DNA of 43,571 nt from Acidobacteriota bacterium (GTDB taxonomy: Bacteria > Acidobacteriota > Vicinamibacteria > Vicinamibacterales > UBA2999), in NCBI GenBank assembly GCA_020851565.1, contig JADZCN010000078.1, positions 1-43,571 of the forward strand, read 5' to 3'. Positions 23,845 to 32,354 of the stretch are shown here, piece after piece (within the stretch, counting starts at the first letter, position 1; every line of letters starts with the position of its first letter). Made by a program: the position numbers and the translations under genes. The notes under the pieces are model-generated. The model searched no databases. It was not told the DNA's origin and saw only the letters and a list, made by a program, of their open reading frames with translations.

Positions 23845-24434
23845 GGTTTTTGCGCCTCGAGGACCCGCACGACGTACTTCCCTATCATGTCGCACTCGAG
23901 GTTCACTTTGTCGGCCGGGCGGAGGTCACGGAGCGTCGTGTGCTGCCAGGTGTACGGAATGACCTGGATGTCGAACTCCCGTTCGCCCAGGCCCGCCACG
24001 GTCAGGCTCACCCCGTCAACGGCCACCGACCCTTTGCGGATGAAGTACGCCGCGAGGGTGGCCGGGAACTGGATGGTCACCCAGTGCGACTCGGCCTCGC
24101 CCCGCACCTCGGTCACGACACCTACCCCGTCCACGTGCCCGAGCACGAAGTGCCCGTCCAGCCGGCCATCCGCACGCAGGGGGCGCTCGAGGTTCACGCG
24201 CCGGCCACGCCGCAGCCCCCCGAGCGTGGTCACCCGGGCGGTCTCGGGACCGATGTCGGCAACGATGTGCGCGCCGTCGGTGACGACGACGGTGAGGCAC
24301 ACGCCGTTGACCGCGAGGCTGGCGCCCGGGGCGAGCAGCGGCGCCAGGGCGGTTTCGATGCGCATGCGCAGCCCGCCGGACACCGTCCGCACGTCCGCCA
24401 CGGTGCCCGTGCCTTCAACGATCCCCGTGAACAT
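23841..24434 (-). CDS. ribE: Riboflavin synthase alpha subunit
   Basis: 197 residues. The enzyme dismutates two lumazines to give riboflavin. It begins with the diagnostic [12 protein letters not shown] and has two similar beta-barrel domains; the first contains [12 protein letters not shown] and the second [13 protein letters not shown], with the linking [21 protein letters not shown]. The start lies 20 bases inside the end of ribD. It is coupled to ribBA downstream. Confidence 0.96.
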   Translation of the reverse strand: MFTGIVEGTGTVADVRTVSGGLRMRIETALAPLLAPGASLAVNGVCLTVVVTDGAHIVADIGPETARVTTLGGLRRGRRVNLERPLRADGRLDGHFVLGHVDGVGVVTEVRGEAESHWVTIQFPATLAAYFIRKGSVAVDGVSLTVAGLGEREFDIQVIPYTWQHTTLRDLRPADKVNLECDMIGKYVVRVLEAQKP

Positions 24435-25497
24435 CGAACTCCATCCAGGTGTCGGGCCCCACTCGCTCGATGCTGCGGGGCGTCAGCCCACCGATCCCAA
24501 TCTCCCCCGTGCCGAAGAGGAGCACCCCGCCGGCACCCAGCCTCTCCGGCGCCACGATGATGTGCGCCGTGTCCACGAGGTCCGCGTCGAGCAGCGCGCG
24601 GTGCACCAACGCGCCGCCCTCCACCAGCACGGACGAGATCTCGAACGCCACGAGCGCGCGGATCGCGCGCTCGATGTCGTCACCGCCGCCGGACAGGGTG
24701 GCGCCGGCCTCCTGCAGGGCACGCGCCCGGGCCGGCTCGCGCGCGAGCGTCGCGTTCGTGGTCAGGATGATGACGGGGCCCTCACCCAGTGTCGAAAACA
24801 GTCGGGCACCGGGCGGCGTGCGCAGCCGTCGATCGAACACCACCCGCGCCAGCGGCCGCGAGCGGACCATGTCGCGGGAGGTCAGCAGCGGGTCGTCGGC
24901 CAGGACCGTGCCCGAGCCCACGGCCACGGCATCGACCAGGGCCCTCAAGCGCTGCGTGCGGCGGGCCGACTCGGGCGAACTGATCGCGGTCCGCTCTCCC
25001 GGCCGCGCGGCGATTCGGCCATCGGCACTGGTGGCGGCCTTGATGATCACCTCGGGGCGGCCCCGGGTCTGGACCGTCACGAACGGTCGATTCAGCCGGC
25101 GCGCCTCCGCTTCGAGCAGGCCCACGTCCACCTGGATGCCGGCTGCCCGCAGATCGGCGATGCCCCGGCCGTGCACGACGGGGTTCGGATCCACCATGGC
25201 GACGACAACCCGGGCGACACCGCTTTCGATGATCCGCTCGGTGCAGGGAGGCGTTCTCCCATGATGGCAGCACGGCTCGAGCGTGACGAACAGCGTTCCG
25301 CCCCTGGCACGGTCTCCCGCTTCGTCCAGCGCGAGGACCTCGGCGTGGGGATCTCCCGCGCGTGGGTGCCTCCCCTGCCCGACGATGACCCCGTCGGATG
25401 ACACGACGACGGCTCCGACCAGGGGGTTGGGCGTCGTGGCGCCCGCCGCGCGCCCGGCGTGGAACAGCGCCCGCCGCATCAGGTCCTCGTCGGTCAC
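24415..25497 (-). CDS. ribD: Bifunctional riboflavin deaminase/reductase
   Basis: 360 residues. The N-terminal deaminase domain has the zinc ligands HAEVLALDEAG and LEPCCHHGRTPPC; the C-terminal reductase domain (from about 145) has RPEVIIKAATSADGRIA and SVLVEGGALVHRALL. Together they convert the GTP cyclohydrolase II product to the pyrimidine used for lumazine. Two adjacent GTG codons precede TDEDLMRRAL; I chose 25497, which overlaps the ftsY stop as GTGA, rather than 25500. It is the first riboflavin gene, directly after ftsY, with no riboswitch space. Confidence 0.95.
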   Translation of the reverse strand: MTDEDLMRRALFHAGRAAGATTPNPLVGAVVVSSDGVIVGQGRHPRAGDPHAEVLALDEAGDRARGGTLFVTLEPCCHHGRTPPCTERIIESGVARVVVAMVDPNPVVHGRGIADLRAAGIQVDVGLLEAEARRLNRPFVTVQTRGRPEVIIKAATSADGRIAARPGERTAISSPESARRTQRLRALVDAVAVGSGTVLADDPLLTSRDMVRSRPLARVVFDRRLRTPPGARLFSTLGEGPVIILTTNATLAREPARARALQEAGATLSGGGDDIERAIRALVAFEISSVLVEGGALVHRALLDADLVDTAHIIVAPERLGAGGVLLFGTGEIGIGGLTPRSIERVGPDTWMEFDVHGDR

Positions 25498-26426
25498 CAC
25501 TTCTCCTGGAAGAGCGCGTCCACGTACTCCTCCGCATGGAACGGGAGCAGGTCGTCGATGCCCTCGCCGACGCCCACGTATCGGATGGGGAGGCCGAGGT
25601 CGTGCGCGATTGCGACGGCCATCCCGCCCTTGGCGGTGCCGTCGAGCTTGGTGAGAACGATACCGGTCACGCCGGCCACGGCCATGAACTCGCGCGCCTG
25701 CGCCAGCGCGTTCTGCCCCACCGTCGCATCCAGGACGAGGAGCGTCTCGTGGGGCGCGCCGGGAATCTCGCGGCTGGCCACGCGGCGGATCTTCTCGAGC
25801 TCCTGCATCAGGTTCTGTCGCGTGTGCAGGCGACCGGCGGTGTCGACCAGGATCACGTCACGGCCACGTGTCTTGCCGGCGGTCATCGCATCGAAGACCA
25901 CGGCCGCGGGATCGGAACCCTCGCGCGCGCGCACGATATCCACACCGGCGCGATCGGCCCACACCTGCAACTGGTCCACGGCGGCGGCCCGGAACGTGTC
26001 CGCCGCGCAGATGAGCGGCGCCAGCCCTTCCTGCTTCATCTGGTTCGCGAGTTTGCCCACGGTCGTGGTCTTGCCCGTCCCGTTGACCCCGACGACCAGC
26101 ACGACCCGCGGGCCGCCTGCGGGCACGGGCCGGGCGCCCGCGGTCTCGGCAGACTGCAAAACGCGCAGGATCTCGTCCCGCACGAGCTGCCGAAGCGACT
26201 CGCCGTGTCGCTGGCGCCGGGCGACCGCCTCTACGATGCTCCTCGACGCGGCCACGCCGACGTCCGCCATCAGCAGCACTTCCTCGAGCCCGTCGAGCGT
26301 GTCCGGCTCGATGGCGCGCGTCCGCTGTTCCGGCGCATCGCTGCCCTTGACCAGCTCGTCGAAGCGATCGGCAATCTGCTGCGCCGTCCGCGTGAGCCCC
26401 TGTTTCAGCCTGTCGAACAAACCCAT
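25494..26426 (-). CDS. ftsY: Signal recognition particle receptor FtsY
   Basis: 310 residues, made of the NG domain only, without the long acidic N-terminal domain of E. coli. FtsY receives SRP-ribosome complexes at the membrane. Motifs are VVGVNGTGKTTTVGKLA near residue 115, AADTFRAAAVDQLQVWA, DTAGRLHTRQNLMQEL, LTKLDGTAKGGMAV and the C-terminal YVGVGEGIDDLLPF. An amphipathic N-terminal helix (GLFDRLKQGLTRTAQQ) may touch the membrane. It lies 16 bases after gpsA and is coupled to ribD. Confidence 0.96.
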   Translation of the reverse strand: MGLFDRLKQGLTRTAQQIADRFDELVKGSDAPEQRTRAIEPDTLDGLEEVLLMADVGVAASRSIVEAVARRQRHGESLRQLVRDEILRVLQSAETAGARPVPAGGPRVVLVVGVNGTGKTTTVGKLANQMKQEGLAPLICAADTFRAAAVDQLQVWADRAGVDIVRAREGSDPAAVVFDAMTAGKTRGRDVILVDTAGRLHTRQNLMQELEKIRRVASREIPGAPHETLLVLDATVGQNALAQAREFMAVAGVTGIVLTKLDGTAKGGMAVAIAHDLGLPIRYVGVGEGIDDLLPFHAEEYVDALFQEKW

Positions 26427-26442
26427 GGAATGACGTCCCGAT

Positions 26443-27441
26443 CTAGCTGAGCTCGGCCTTCTGCCGGCGTCCCATCAATTCGCGGAGGGCGGTGGGCGGA
26501 TCCTTGCGTCCGGACAACACCTCGGAGACCTGCTCCGCAATCGGCAGCTCCACGCCGAATCGCACCCCGAGCGCCAGCGCGGCATTCGTGGTCCGCACGC
26601 CCTCCGCCACCATCTTCGTGCTCGCGAGCACGTCGCCGAGCGACCGCCCGCGCGCCAGCTCCGCCCCGACGTGGCGATTGCGGCTGAGCCCCCCCGTGCA
26701 CGTGAGTACCAGGTCGCCGAGGCCCGCCAGGCCCGCGAGCGTCTCGCGCTGGCCGCCCATCGCCACCGCCAGTCGCGTGACCTCAGCGAGGCCCCGCGTG
26801 ATGAGCGCCGCAAGCGCGTTGTGCCCTTGTCCAAGTCCCTCGACAACGCCGGCCGCGATGGCGATCGTGTTCTTGAGCGCCCCCCCGATCTCGACGCCGG
26901 CCACGTCCGGGGTCCCATAGAGCCGCAGCGACGGCGAGCGGAACTCCGCCTGGACCCGCTCGACGGACCGATGCGCGGCCGACGCGACCACCACGGCCGT
27001 CGGCAGCCCGCGCGCCAGTTCGAGCGCGAAGCTCGGCCCCGACACGACGGCGACGTCCCCGGCCGCCGGCAGTTCCGCCGACAGCACCTCGGACATCCTG
27101 AGGAGCGAACCCTCTTCGATGCCCTTGGTCGCGGAGACGACCAGCGCTCCGGGCACCAGCCGAGGCGCCATCTGCCGCGCCACCGCCCGCACGCCGTGCG
27201 AGGGCACGGCCACGACCACGACGCCGGCGCCGGAGAGCGCCTCCTCCAGGCTGGCCGTGCTCCGGAGCGACGGCGGGAACGTGATGTCCGGGAGGTACAC
27301 CGGATTCGCGCGGCGCGCGCCCATTTCAGCCGCCAGTGCCGCGTCACGCGCCCAGAGCGTGACGGCGTGCCCGACGTGGCTCAGGTGGACCGCGAGCGCG
27401 GTGCCCCAACTGCCCGAGCCGATGACTGTCACTTGTTCCAT
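26443..27441 (-). CDS. gpsA: NAD(P)-dependent glycerol-3-phosphate dehydrogenase
   Basis: 332 residues. GpsA reduces dihydroxyacetone phosphate to glycerol 3-phosphate for phospholipid synthesis. It has the N-terminal Rossmann motif VIGSGSWGTALA, then NPVYLPDI, VSATKGIEEGS and VSGPSFALELARGLPTA, and the catalytic Lys in GVEIGGALKNTIAIAAG, with DLVLTCTGGLSRNRHVG in the C-terminal domain. It is 46 bases downstream of plsY, whose acyl acceptor it supplies. Confidence 0.96.
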   Translation of the reverse strand: MEQVTVIGSGSWGTALAVHLSHVGHAVTLWARDAALAAEMGARRANPVYLPDITFPPSLRSTASLEEALSGAGVVVVAVPSHGVRAVARQMAPRLVPGALVVSATKGIEEGSLLRMSEVLSAELPAAGDVAVVSGPSFALELARGLPTAVVVASAAHRSVERVQAEFRSPSLRLYGTPDVAGVEIGGALKNTIAIAAGVVEGLGQGHNALAALITRGLAEVTRLAVAMGGQRETLAGLAGLGDLVLTCTGGLSRNRHVGAELARGRSLGDVLASTKMVAEGVRTTNAALALGVRFGVELPIAEQVSEVLSGRKDPPTALRELMGRRQKAELS

Positions 27442-27487
27442 CGAGGTCAGATACCTGTGCGGCCCGCCGCGGCGGCCTGGCCGCCCG

Positions 27488-28084
27488 CTAGGGGTTCACC
27501 GCGGCGCGCTGTCCGAGCCGCCGCTCGGTGCCTTGAAGAATTCGGGCCAGGTTCCCCCGGTGCCGAAACAGCACCAGGGCCGAGACCGCCGTGGCTGTCA
27601 GCGTCACCGGCTCCGGACCCACGCGCGTCCATTCGACGGCGGGCAGCGCCAGCGTGGCCAGCACGGAACCGAGCGAGACATAACGGGTCATCCAGGTGGC
27701 CAGGACGAAGACCGACGCCGCGATGATGGTGGCCAGCGGGGCGAGGAGGGCGAACACCCCGCAGGCCACGGCCACGCCCTTGCCGCCCACGAAGCGCAGC
27801 CAGATCGGATAGACATGGCCCACCACCGCACCCAGTCCAGCCAGGGCGGTCGCCTCGCCAGCCCCGCCTTCCACGAGGCGGGCCAGCAGCACGCCGCTGG
27901 CACCCTTGGCGACGTCCACGAGCATCACCATGACGCCCAGCGAGCGGCCGGCACTCCTGTAGACATTCGCCGCACCGACGTTGCCGCTGCCGACGCGGCG
28001 CAGGTCGATGCCCCGGCGGCCGCGGGTGATGAGGAAACCCAGCGGGAGCGAGCCCACGATGTAGCCGACAAGGGCAGCAAGCAC
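27488..28084 (-). CDS. plsY: Glycerol-3-phosphate acyltransferase PlsY
   Basis: 198 residues, GTG start, with five predicted membrane segments. PlsY moves an acyl group from acyl phosphate to glycerol 3-phosphate at the inner membrane. The three conserved loops are present: GSLPLGFLITR, GSGNVGAANVYRSAG and HVYPIWLRFVGGKGVA. It pairs functionally with gpsA directly downstream. Confidence 0.95.
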   Translation of the reverse strand: MLAALVGYIVGSLPLGFLITRGRRGIDLRRVGSGNVGAANVYRSAGRSLGVMVMLVDVAKGASGVLLARLVEGGAGEATALAGLGAVVGHVYPIWLRFVGGKGVAVACGVFALLAPLATIIAASVFVLATWMTRYVSLGSVLATLALPAVEWTRVGPEPVTLTATAVSALVLFRHRGNLARILQGTERRLGQRAAVNP

Positions 28085-28111
28085 GGTTCCTCCGATCTTA
28101 CCGTCGAACCG

Positions 28112-28696
28112 TCATCCGTCGAGCCGCCCCCGCCCGATCTCTTCGTAGCCCACGCCGCCGGGCAGGCCGCGGCTCCGCAGCAGCGCCACGTGGTCCACGC
28201 GCGAGCGCACCTCGTCGATCTTCGCGGCCTGGAGGACCGCCGGCCAATCAACCCCCGGGCGTTCGGTCTTCACGCGCGCAATCGTGAGGTGCGGATGAAA
28301 CGGCGTCGCCGCGTCGGGCCGCTCCCCCGGCAGCAGCGTGCCGAACCGGCGTGCGAGCTCGGCCTCGAGCAGGCCCAACGCCGCCGCCCCCTCCCTGACG
28401 CCCACCCAGATGGCCCGCGGCCGGCGCGTCGACGGGAATGCCCCAAGCCCGAGCCACGCCACCTGGAAGGGCGCCAACACAAACGGCTCCTGGACCGCCT
28501 CCACGATGGCAGGCACGCGATCGTCCGGCACCTCGCCCAGGAAGCGCAGCGTCACGTGCAGTGCCGACGGCGCCACCCACACGAGGCGCGGCGGCGGCCC
28601 GCCGATGGCGGACAGCTGCTGCTCGATGGTCCGCCGGGCCGCGGTCACGGCGGCCCGGACTTCGTCTCCGACCGTCACCGCGACAAAGAGCCGCAT
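28112..28696 (-). CDS. thpR: RNA 2',3'-cyclic phosphodiesterase (2H family)
   Basis: 194 residues, the usual ThpR/LigT length. It has both HxTx motifs of the 2H fold: LHVTLRFLGEV near residue 48 and HPHLTIARVK near residue 135, plus the N-terminal MRLFVAVTV. It opens 2',3'-cyclic phosphate ends of RNA to 2'-phosphate; the cellular role is not settled. It follows cinA with a 3-base gap, a common pairing. Confidence 0.92.
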   Translation of the reverse strand: MRLFVAVTVGDEVRAAVTAARRTIEQQLSAIGGPPPRLVWVAPSALHVTLRFLGEVPDDRVPAIVEAVQEPFVLAPFQVAWLGLGAFPSTRRPRAIWVGVREGAAALGLLEAELARRFGTLLPGERPDAATPFHPHLTIARVKTERPGVDWPAVLQAAKIDEVRSRVDHVALLRSRGLPGGVGYEEIGRGRLDG

Positions 28697-28699
28697 CGG

Positions 28700-29995
28700 C
28701 TAACGCCTGGCCCAGTCGAGGTCCCAGTCCGCGTCCAGCAGCCGCCGGCGCACCAGGTCGAGGGCCGTGACCGCCGCGAAGGTCTTGATCAGCTCGCGAC
28801 TGCCGAGGAAGCGGCACCGAAGCGTCCGCGTCTCCCGTGGGGAGGCCAGCGCGACCGCCATCCAGACGGTGCCGACCGGCTTGTCCTCGGTGCCGCCACC
28901 TGGCCCCGCGATGCCGGTGATGGCCACGGCCACGTCCGCTGCCGCGTGCGCGAGCGCCCCGTCCGCCATGGCACGCGCGACCGGCTCGCTCACCGCGCCA
29001 TGCTCGGCGATGAGCGCGTCGGGCACGCCGAGCAGTTCGGTTTTCGCCCGATTGCTGTACACCACGTAGCCACGCTCCACGTAGTCGGAACTGCCGGCCA
29101 CATCGGTCAGGCGCGACGCCGCCAGTCCCCCGGTGCACGACTCGGCCAGGGCAATCCGCCAGGTTCTCGCGCGCAGCATGTCGCCAACGACCTGCTCGAC
29201 GGTCTGGCCGTCCGTGCTCACGATGTCCGCCCCGAGGCGGCCTTCGAGCTGGCCGACTGCCGCTGCGAGCGCGGCGGCTCCCTCGGCTTCCCGCGTGACC
29301 TGCGTACTCAGGTGCAGCTCGATGAAGCCGGGTGTCGCCAGGATGGTCGTCTCGATGGGCGGCGCCTCCTTCAGCCAGGCCGAGTAGACCGGCTGCGCCA
29401 ATTCCTCGACACGCGATTCCGACCGGCCCGCGACGCGAAGGATGCGTCGCATGAGGCGGACGCCGCCCGCGAACGCGGCAAGCCGCTCGCGCACCGGGCC
29501 GTTCATCATCGGCTGCATCTCGCGCGGCGGGCCCGGCAGCGCCGCAATCACGGCGCCCGCCCAATCGATCAACAGCCCCGGCGCGCTTCCCCGCGGGTTG
29601 TGCAGCACCGTGGCGCCCTCCGGCACCTGCGCCTGGCGGCGGTTCACCTCCGGCATGGGGATGCCGCGCGCCGCGAAGCGCGCGCGAATCACGTCGACGA
29701 GGCCCGCGTCCTCGCGGAGCGGCAGGCCCAACTGCCCTGCCACCGCCTCACGCGTCAGGTCGTCGTCGGTGGGACCGAGGCCACCCGTGATGATGAGCAC
29801 GTGGTGCCTGGACACGGCGTGATGGATCTGCGCCTGGAGCTCGGCCAGGTTGTCGGCCACGACGGACTTGTAGGCCACCGCGATGCCGAGCTGGTTCAAC
29901 ACGTCGGTGATGTAGAGCGAGTTCGTATCCTGGCGGGTCGGTGACAGCATCTCGCTGCCGACCGCGAGGATCACCGCTTTCGACACGGCCGTCAT
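28700..29995 (-). CDS. cinA: CinA-family protein (molybdopterin-binding-like and NMN amidase domains)
   Basis: 431 residues from the ATG at 29995, which overlaps the pgpA stop as ATGA; the open frame starts nine codons earlier. The N-terminal MoaB/Mog-like domain opens with AVILAVGSEMLSPTRQDTNS and contains LIITGGLGPTDDDLTREAV. The C-terminal PncC-type domain (about 270-431) has LAESCTGGLAASRLTDV and ITGIAGPGGGTEDKPVG. CinA proteins deamidate NMN or hydrolyse ADP-ribose derivatives to salvage pyridine nucleotides; in some bacteria they are linked to competence. A full-length two-domain form is seen here. Confidence 0.95.
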   Translation of the reverse strand: MTAVSKAVILAVGSEMLSPTRQDTNSLYITDVLNQLGIAVAYKSVVADNLAELQAQIHHAVSRHHVLIITGGLGPTDDDLTREAVAGQLGLPLREDAGLVDVIRARFAARGIPMPEVNRRQAQVPEGATVLHNPRGSAPGLLIDWAGAVIAALPGPPREMQPMMNGPVRERLAAFAGGVRLMRRILRVAGRSESRVEELAQPVYSAWLKEAPPIETTILATPGFIELHLSTQVTREAEGAAALAAAVGQLEGRLGADIVSTDGQTVEQVVGDMLRARTWRIALAESCTGGLAASRLTDVAGSSDYVERGYVVYSNRAKTELLGVPDALIAEHGAVSEPVARAMADGALAHAAADVAVAITGIAGPGGGTEDKPVGTVWMAVALASPRETRTLRCRFLGSRELIKTFAAVTALDLVRRRLLDADWDLDWARR

Positions 29996-30459
29996 GCGAC
30001 CATCCATCCGGGCAGCAGCCACACCAGCAGGCGCATGGCGAGCTGGCCGTACGCGCCCGCCATCGCATCGTCCAGCATCACGCCCCAGCCGCCCGGCGCA
30101 TCCTCGAGCCGGCGCGCGGGGTACGGCTTGAGGACATCGAAGGCCCGAAAAAGGAAGAAGCCGGCCGCGACACCCGTCAGCGACAGCGGCAGGAATGCGA
30201 GGGTGACAAGCATGCCCAGCACCTCGTCGATCACCACGGGACCCGGATCCTTTCCGCCGAGCAGGGGTTCACTGTGCCCCGCCGCCCAGACACCGGCGGC
30301 GAAAACGATGAGGATGGCTCCCAATTCGAAGGCCGGCGCGCCGACCCATCGCACGAGCGCGTACAGCACCAGCGCGGCCGCGGACCCCGCCGTTCCGGGG
30401 GCCACCGGGAAGAAGCCGACGTAGCCGAATGTCGAGACCGCCAGCGCCAGCCGGTTCAC
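29992..30459 (-). CDS. pgpA: Phosphatidylglycerophosphatase A
   Basis: 155 residues from the GTG at 30459, which overlaps the RDD gene stop as GTGA. PgpA dephosphorylates phosphatidylglycerophosphate at the inner membrane. Family marks are the opening STFGYVGFFPVAPGTAGS, the acidic VVIDEVLGMLVTL, FRAFDVLKPYPARRLE and the C-terminal GGWGVMLDDAMAGAYGQ, with three or four membrane segments. With plsY and gpsA downstream it makes a small phospholipid group. Confidence 0.93.
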   Translation of the reverse strand: MNRLALAVSTFGYVGFFPVAPGTAGSAAALVLYALVRWVGAPAFELGAILIVFAAGVWAAGHSEPLLGGKDPGPVVIDEVLGMLVTLAFLPLSLTGVAAGFFLFRAFDVLKPYPARRLEDAPGGWGVMLDDAMAGAYGQLAMRLLVWLLPGWMVA

Positions 30460-31397
30460 CCGCTCACCACCCGCGTGCCCGCCATGCGGTCGTGGACCGC
30501 CCTCCGATCGGCGCCCACGAGCGCGGGTATGTAGAGCACGCCGAGTGTGAGCGCGGAGACGAGACATCCGAGAGCGCGCACCACGGCGCCCGTGAGATCG
30601 ACGCTGTGCCCGTCGTCGCCCGTGACGCGGATGCCGGTGAGCATCTTGCCGATCGTCTGGCCACCACCCACCGTGAACCCGACGAGATAGAGAAATGCGA
30701 GCACCATGAAGAACGCGGCCATCGGCGCCAGGCGAATCGAGCCGGCTCCCGCCGCCGTGGGTTCGAGGCCCGCGATCCTCAGCGTGAGCCAGAACACCGC
30801 CGCGTCGATCCCGACGAGCAGGGCGGCGTCCACGAGCGCCGCGACAAGCCGGGCCGCGATGCCGGCCGCTTCGGGGGCGGTCGTTCGGGCGGCGCGCCCG
30901 CTGGCGGCGGCCGGCGCCTCCTCTTCTGCCGGGACCTCGGCAACGAGAGGGAGGACCGGCTCCTCGACGCGCATCGGCCTGGTCGTCGTGCGACGGGCCC
31001 TCGGCACCTCGGCGCCCGGCCTGCGCACCGCCAGCGGAGTCCCCGCCGGACGCGGCGCGAACAACGGCAGATCCTCGGCGCTGTCGCTGCCAATTGGCGC
31101 GGCATCCGCCGGTGCCACGACGGCTGGCGCGGGCAGCGCCGCGGCGGCGGACACCGGGCCTGCGACTGGCTGCCGGGGCACGCGCCTGCCGAATCCCGAA
31201 GCCTCGGTGTCCACGCCCGCCGGCGCCGCCGGTGCAGAACCGCCGAGTTCGAGATCTTCGAGGGGGCCCTCAGCCGAGGAGGGCCGCAGCGGAAGCTCAC
31301 CCGTCGAGAGCGGCGAGGAGAGGGAGAAGTCGTAGCCGCAATTCCGGCACCGATCCGTCGCCTCGAAACCGAGGTAGCCGCACTTGGGACACCTCAT
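30456..31397 (-). CDS. RDD-family membrane protein with N-terminal zinc ribbon
   Basis: 313 residues. The N-terminus is a four-Cys ribbon, CPKCGYLG then DRCRNCGYDF. A long Ala/Pro-rich linker follows (about 30-175), then an RDD domain with three membrane segments (about 180-310): ARLVAALVDAALLVGIDA, MAAFFMVLAFLYLVGF and VRALGCLVSALTLGVLY, with GQTIGKMLTGIRV and HDRMAGTRVV. RDD proteins are small membrane proteins of mostly unknown role, some tied to ion transport. Both ends are coupled to neighbours (ATGA with the TPR gene upstream, GTGA with pgpA). Confidence 0.85.
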   Translation of the reverse strand: MRCPKCGYLGFEATDRCRNCGYDFSLSSPLSTGELPLRPSSAEGPLEDLELGGSAPAAPAGVDTEASGFGRRVPRQPVAGPVSAAAALPAPAVVAPADAAPIGSDSAEDLPLFAPRPAGTPLAVRRPGAEVPRARRTTTRPMRVEEPVLPLVAEVPAEEEAPAAASGRAARTTAPEAAGIAARLVAALVDAALLVGIDAAVFWLTLRIAGLEPTAAGAGSIRLAPMAAFFMVLAFLYLVGFTVGGGQTIGKMLTGIRVTGDDGHSVDLTGAVVRALGCLVSALTLGVLYIPALVGADRRAVHDRMAGTRVVSG

Positions 31398-32248
31398 TCG
31401 CGTGGCGGTCCTGCATCGGCCGGAGCCGACATGGGCGCGTCCGGTGCCTCAGGCGCCAGCGCGAGCAGTTCGCGCTGAATCCGCGCACGCATGGCATCGG
31501 CGCGGGTCCGGAGAGGGTCGCCGGATGGCACGCGATTGAGCTCGTCGAGCGCGTCTCGCAGGCGCCCGCTGGCGAAGAGATCCTCACCCCTTCTCAGATA
31601 TGTCTCCGCCGTCGACGGCGTCGGTAGTGCGTCTTCGGATTCCGGAAAGGCGACGACCGGCACGGCCTCCGGGGAGGGCCAGAGCGAGGGCACGGTGTCG
31701 GTGGTCCAGGCCCACCACCCGACGGCGCCAGTGGTCGCAAGCGCGACGATGGTCAGCAGCCAGAATCGAACCGGGCTGCCCGACGCACCCGGTTGAGCGG
31801 CCTCCGTGGCACGCGATGCCTGGCGGCGCCGCCGCGAGTCGTGACCCGCGTCGGGCCTGGGGGCGCCGGCCACGTCGAGACGATCGATGCGCCCGAGCAC
31901 ACCGAGCGCGAGGTCGTGAGGCGCGCCCCTGTCCAGCGCGTCCCTCAGCAGCACCCGCGCCTCGTCCACGTCGCCACGATCGAACGCGTCCAGGCCCTGG
32001 TGGACCAGCGCTTCGGTCTGCCGCTGGCGCTCGGCCTGTGCACTGCGCGCACGTTCGATGTAGGCACGAGCCCGATCGTGGTTGCGATCGAGGAAGAGCA
32101 CCCGCGTCCAGAGGTTGATGGCCGTTTCGAACTCGCCGGCGAAGTAATGGTCCAGGCCGGTGACGAGCAGGTGCTCGATGCGTGCGTCCTCGCCGACGGC
32201 GCCGGGTGCGCCGGCCTGGGGCGGTGGGGACGACAGCGGATCGGCCAT
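31394..32248 (-). CDS. Membrane-anchored TPR protein
   Basis: 284 residues from the ATG at 32248; an in-frame GTG at 32263 touches the -10 box and is less likely. The N-terminal half has two TPR-like helical pairs (about 20-125, HYFAGEFETAINLWTRVLFLD and GLDAFDRGDVDEARVLLRDAL). One membrane segment lies at about 165-183 (FWLLTIVALATTGAVGWWAW), followed by a short TPR-like pair (about 215-255, TYLRRGEDLFASGRLRDAL). The function is unknown. It is the first gene of the long minus-strand run, under a promoter overlapped by a perfect dyad. Confidence 0.75.
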   Translation of the reverse strand: MADPLSSPPPQAGAPGAVGEDARIEHLLVTGLDHYFAGEFETAINLWTRVLFLDRNHDRARAYIERARSAQAERQRQTEALVHQGLDAFDRGDVDEARVLLRDALDRGAPHDLALGVLGRIDRLDVAGAPRPDAGHDSRRRRQASRATEAAQPGASGSPVRFWLLTIVALATTGAVGWWAWTTDTVPSLWPSPEAVPVVAFPESEDALPTPSTAETYLRRGEDLFASGRLRDALDELNRVPSGDPLRTRADAMRARIQRELLALAPEAPDAPMSAPADAGPPRE

Positions 32249-32249
32249 G

Positions 32250-32278
32250 GCTAAGTGCTGCACAGTATAGCACTTAGC
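32250..32278. promoter_or_regulatory. Perfect dyad (10-bp arms, 9-base spacer) over a -10 box
   Basis: GCTAAGTGCT (32250-32259) and AGCACTTAGC (32269-32278) are exact inverse complements around nine bases. On the minus strand TATACT (32269-32264) lies inside it, 15 bases before the TPR gene ATG. An operator for a dimeric repressor is the simplest reading; an RNA hairpin over the leader is the alternative. There is no U-run, so it is not a normal terminator. Confidence 0.65.
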
Positions 32279-32354
32279 GCGGGTCCGATCAGGTGCGCGC
32301 GGATGCGATCAGGTGCGGGGCGTGTCAGCGCCCGCCCGCACCCGTGCGCACTGC
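32279..32354. repeat. Short GATCAGGTGCG repeat spacer
   Basis: This spacer after the TonB receptor gene holds two copies of CGATCAGGTGCG and a CGCCCGCCCGCACC stretch that can fold weakly onto GTGCGGGGCG (32313-32322). It recalls the CGCACC words at 648-702. It may act as a weak terminator. Confidence 0.45.

Noticed and set aside
22524..25500. Possible FMN riboswitch for the riboflavin genes
   Set aside because: ribD overlaps ftsY, leaving no leader, and the conserved FMN-box sequence is not present around the cluster.
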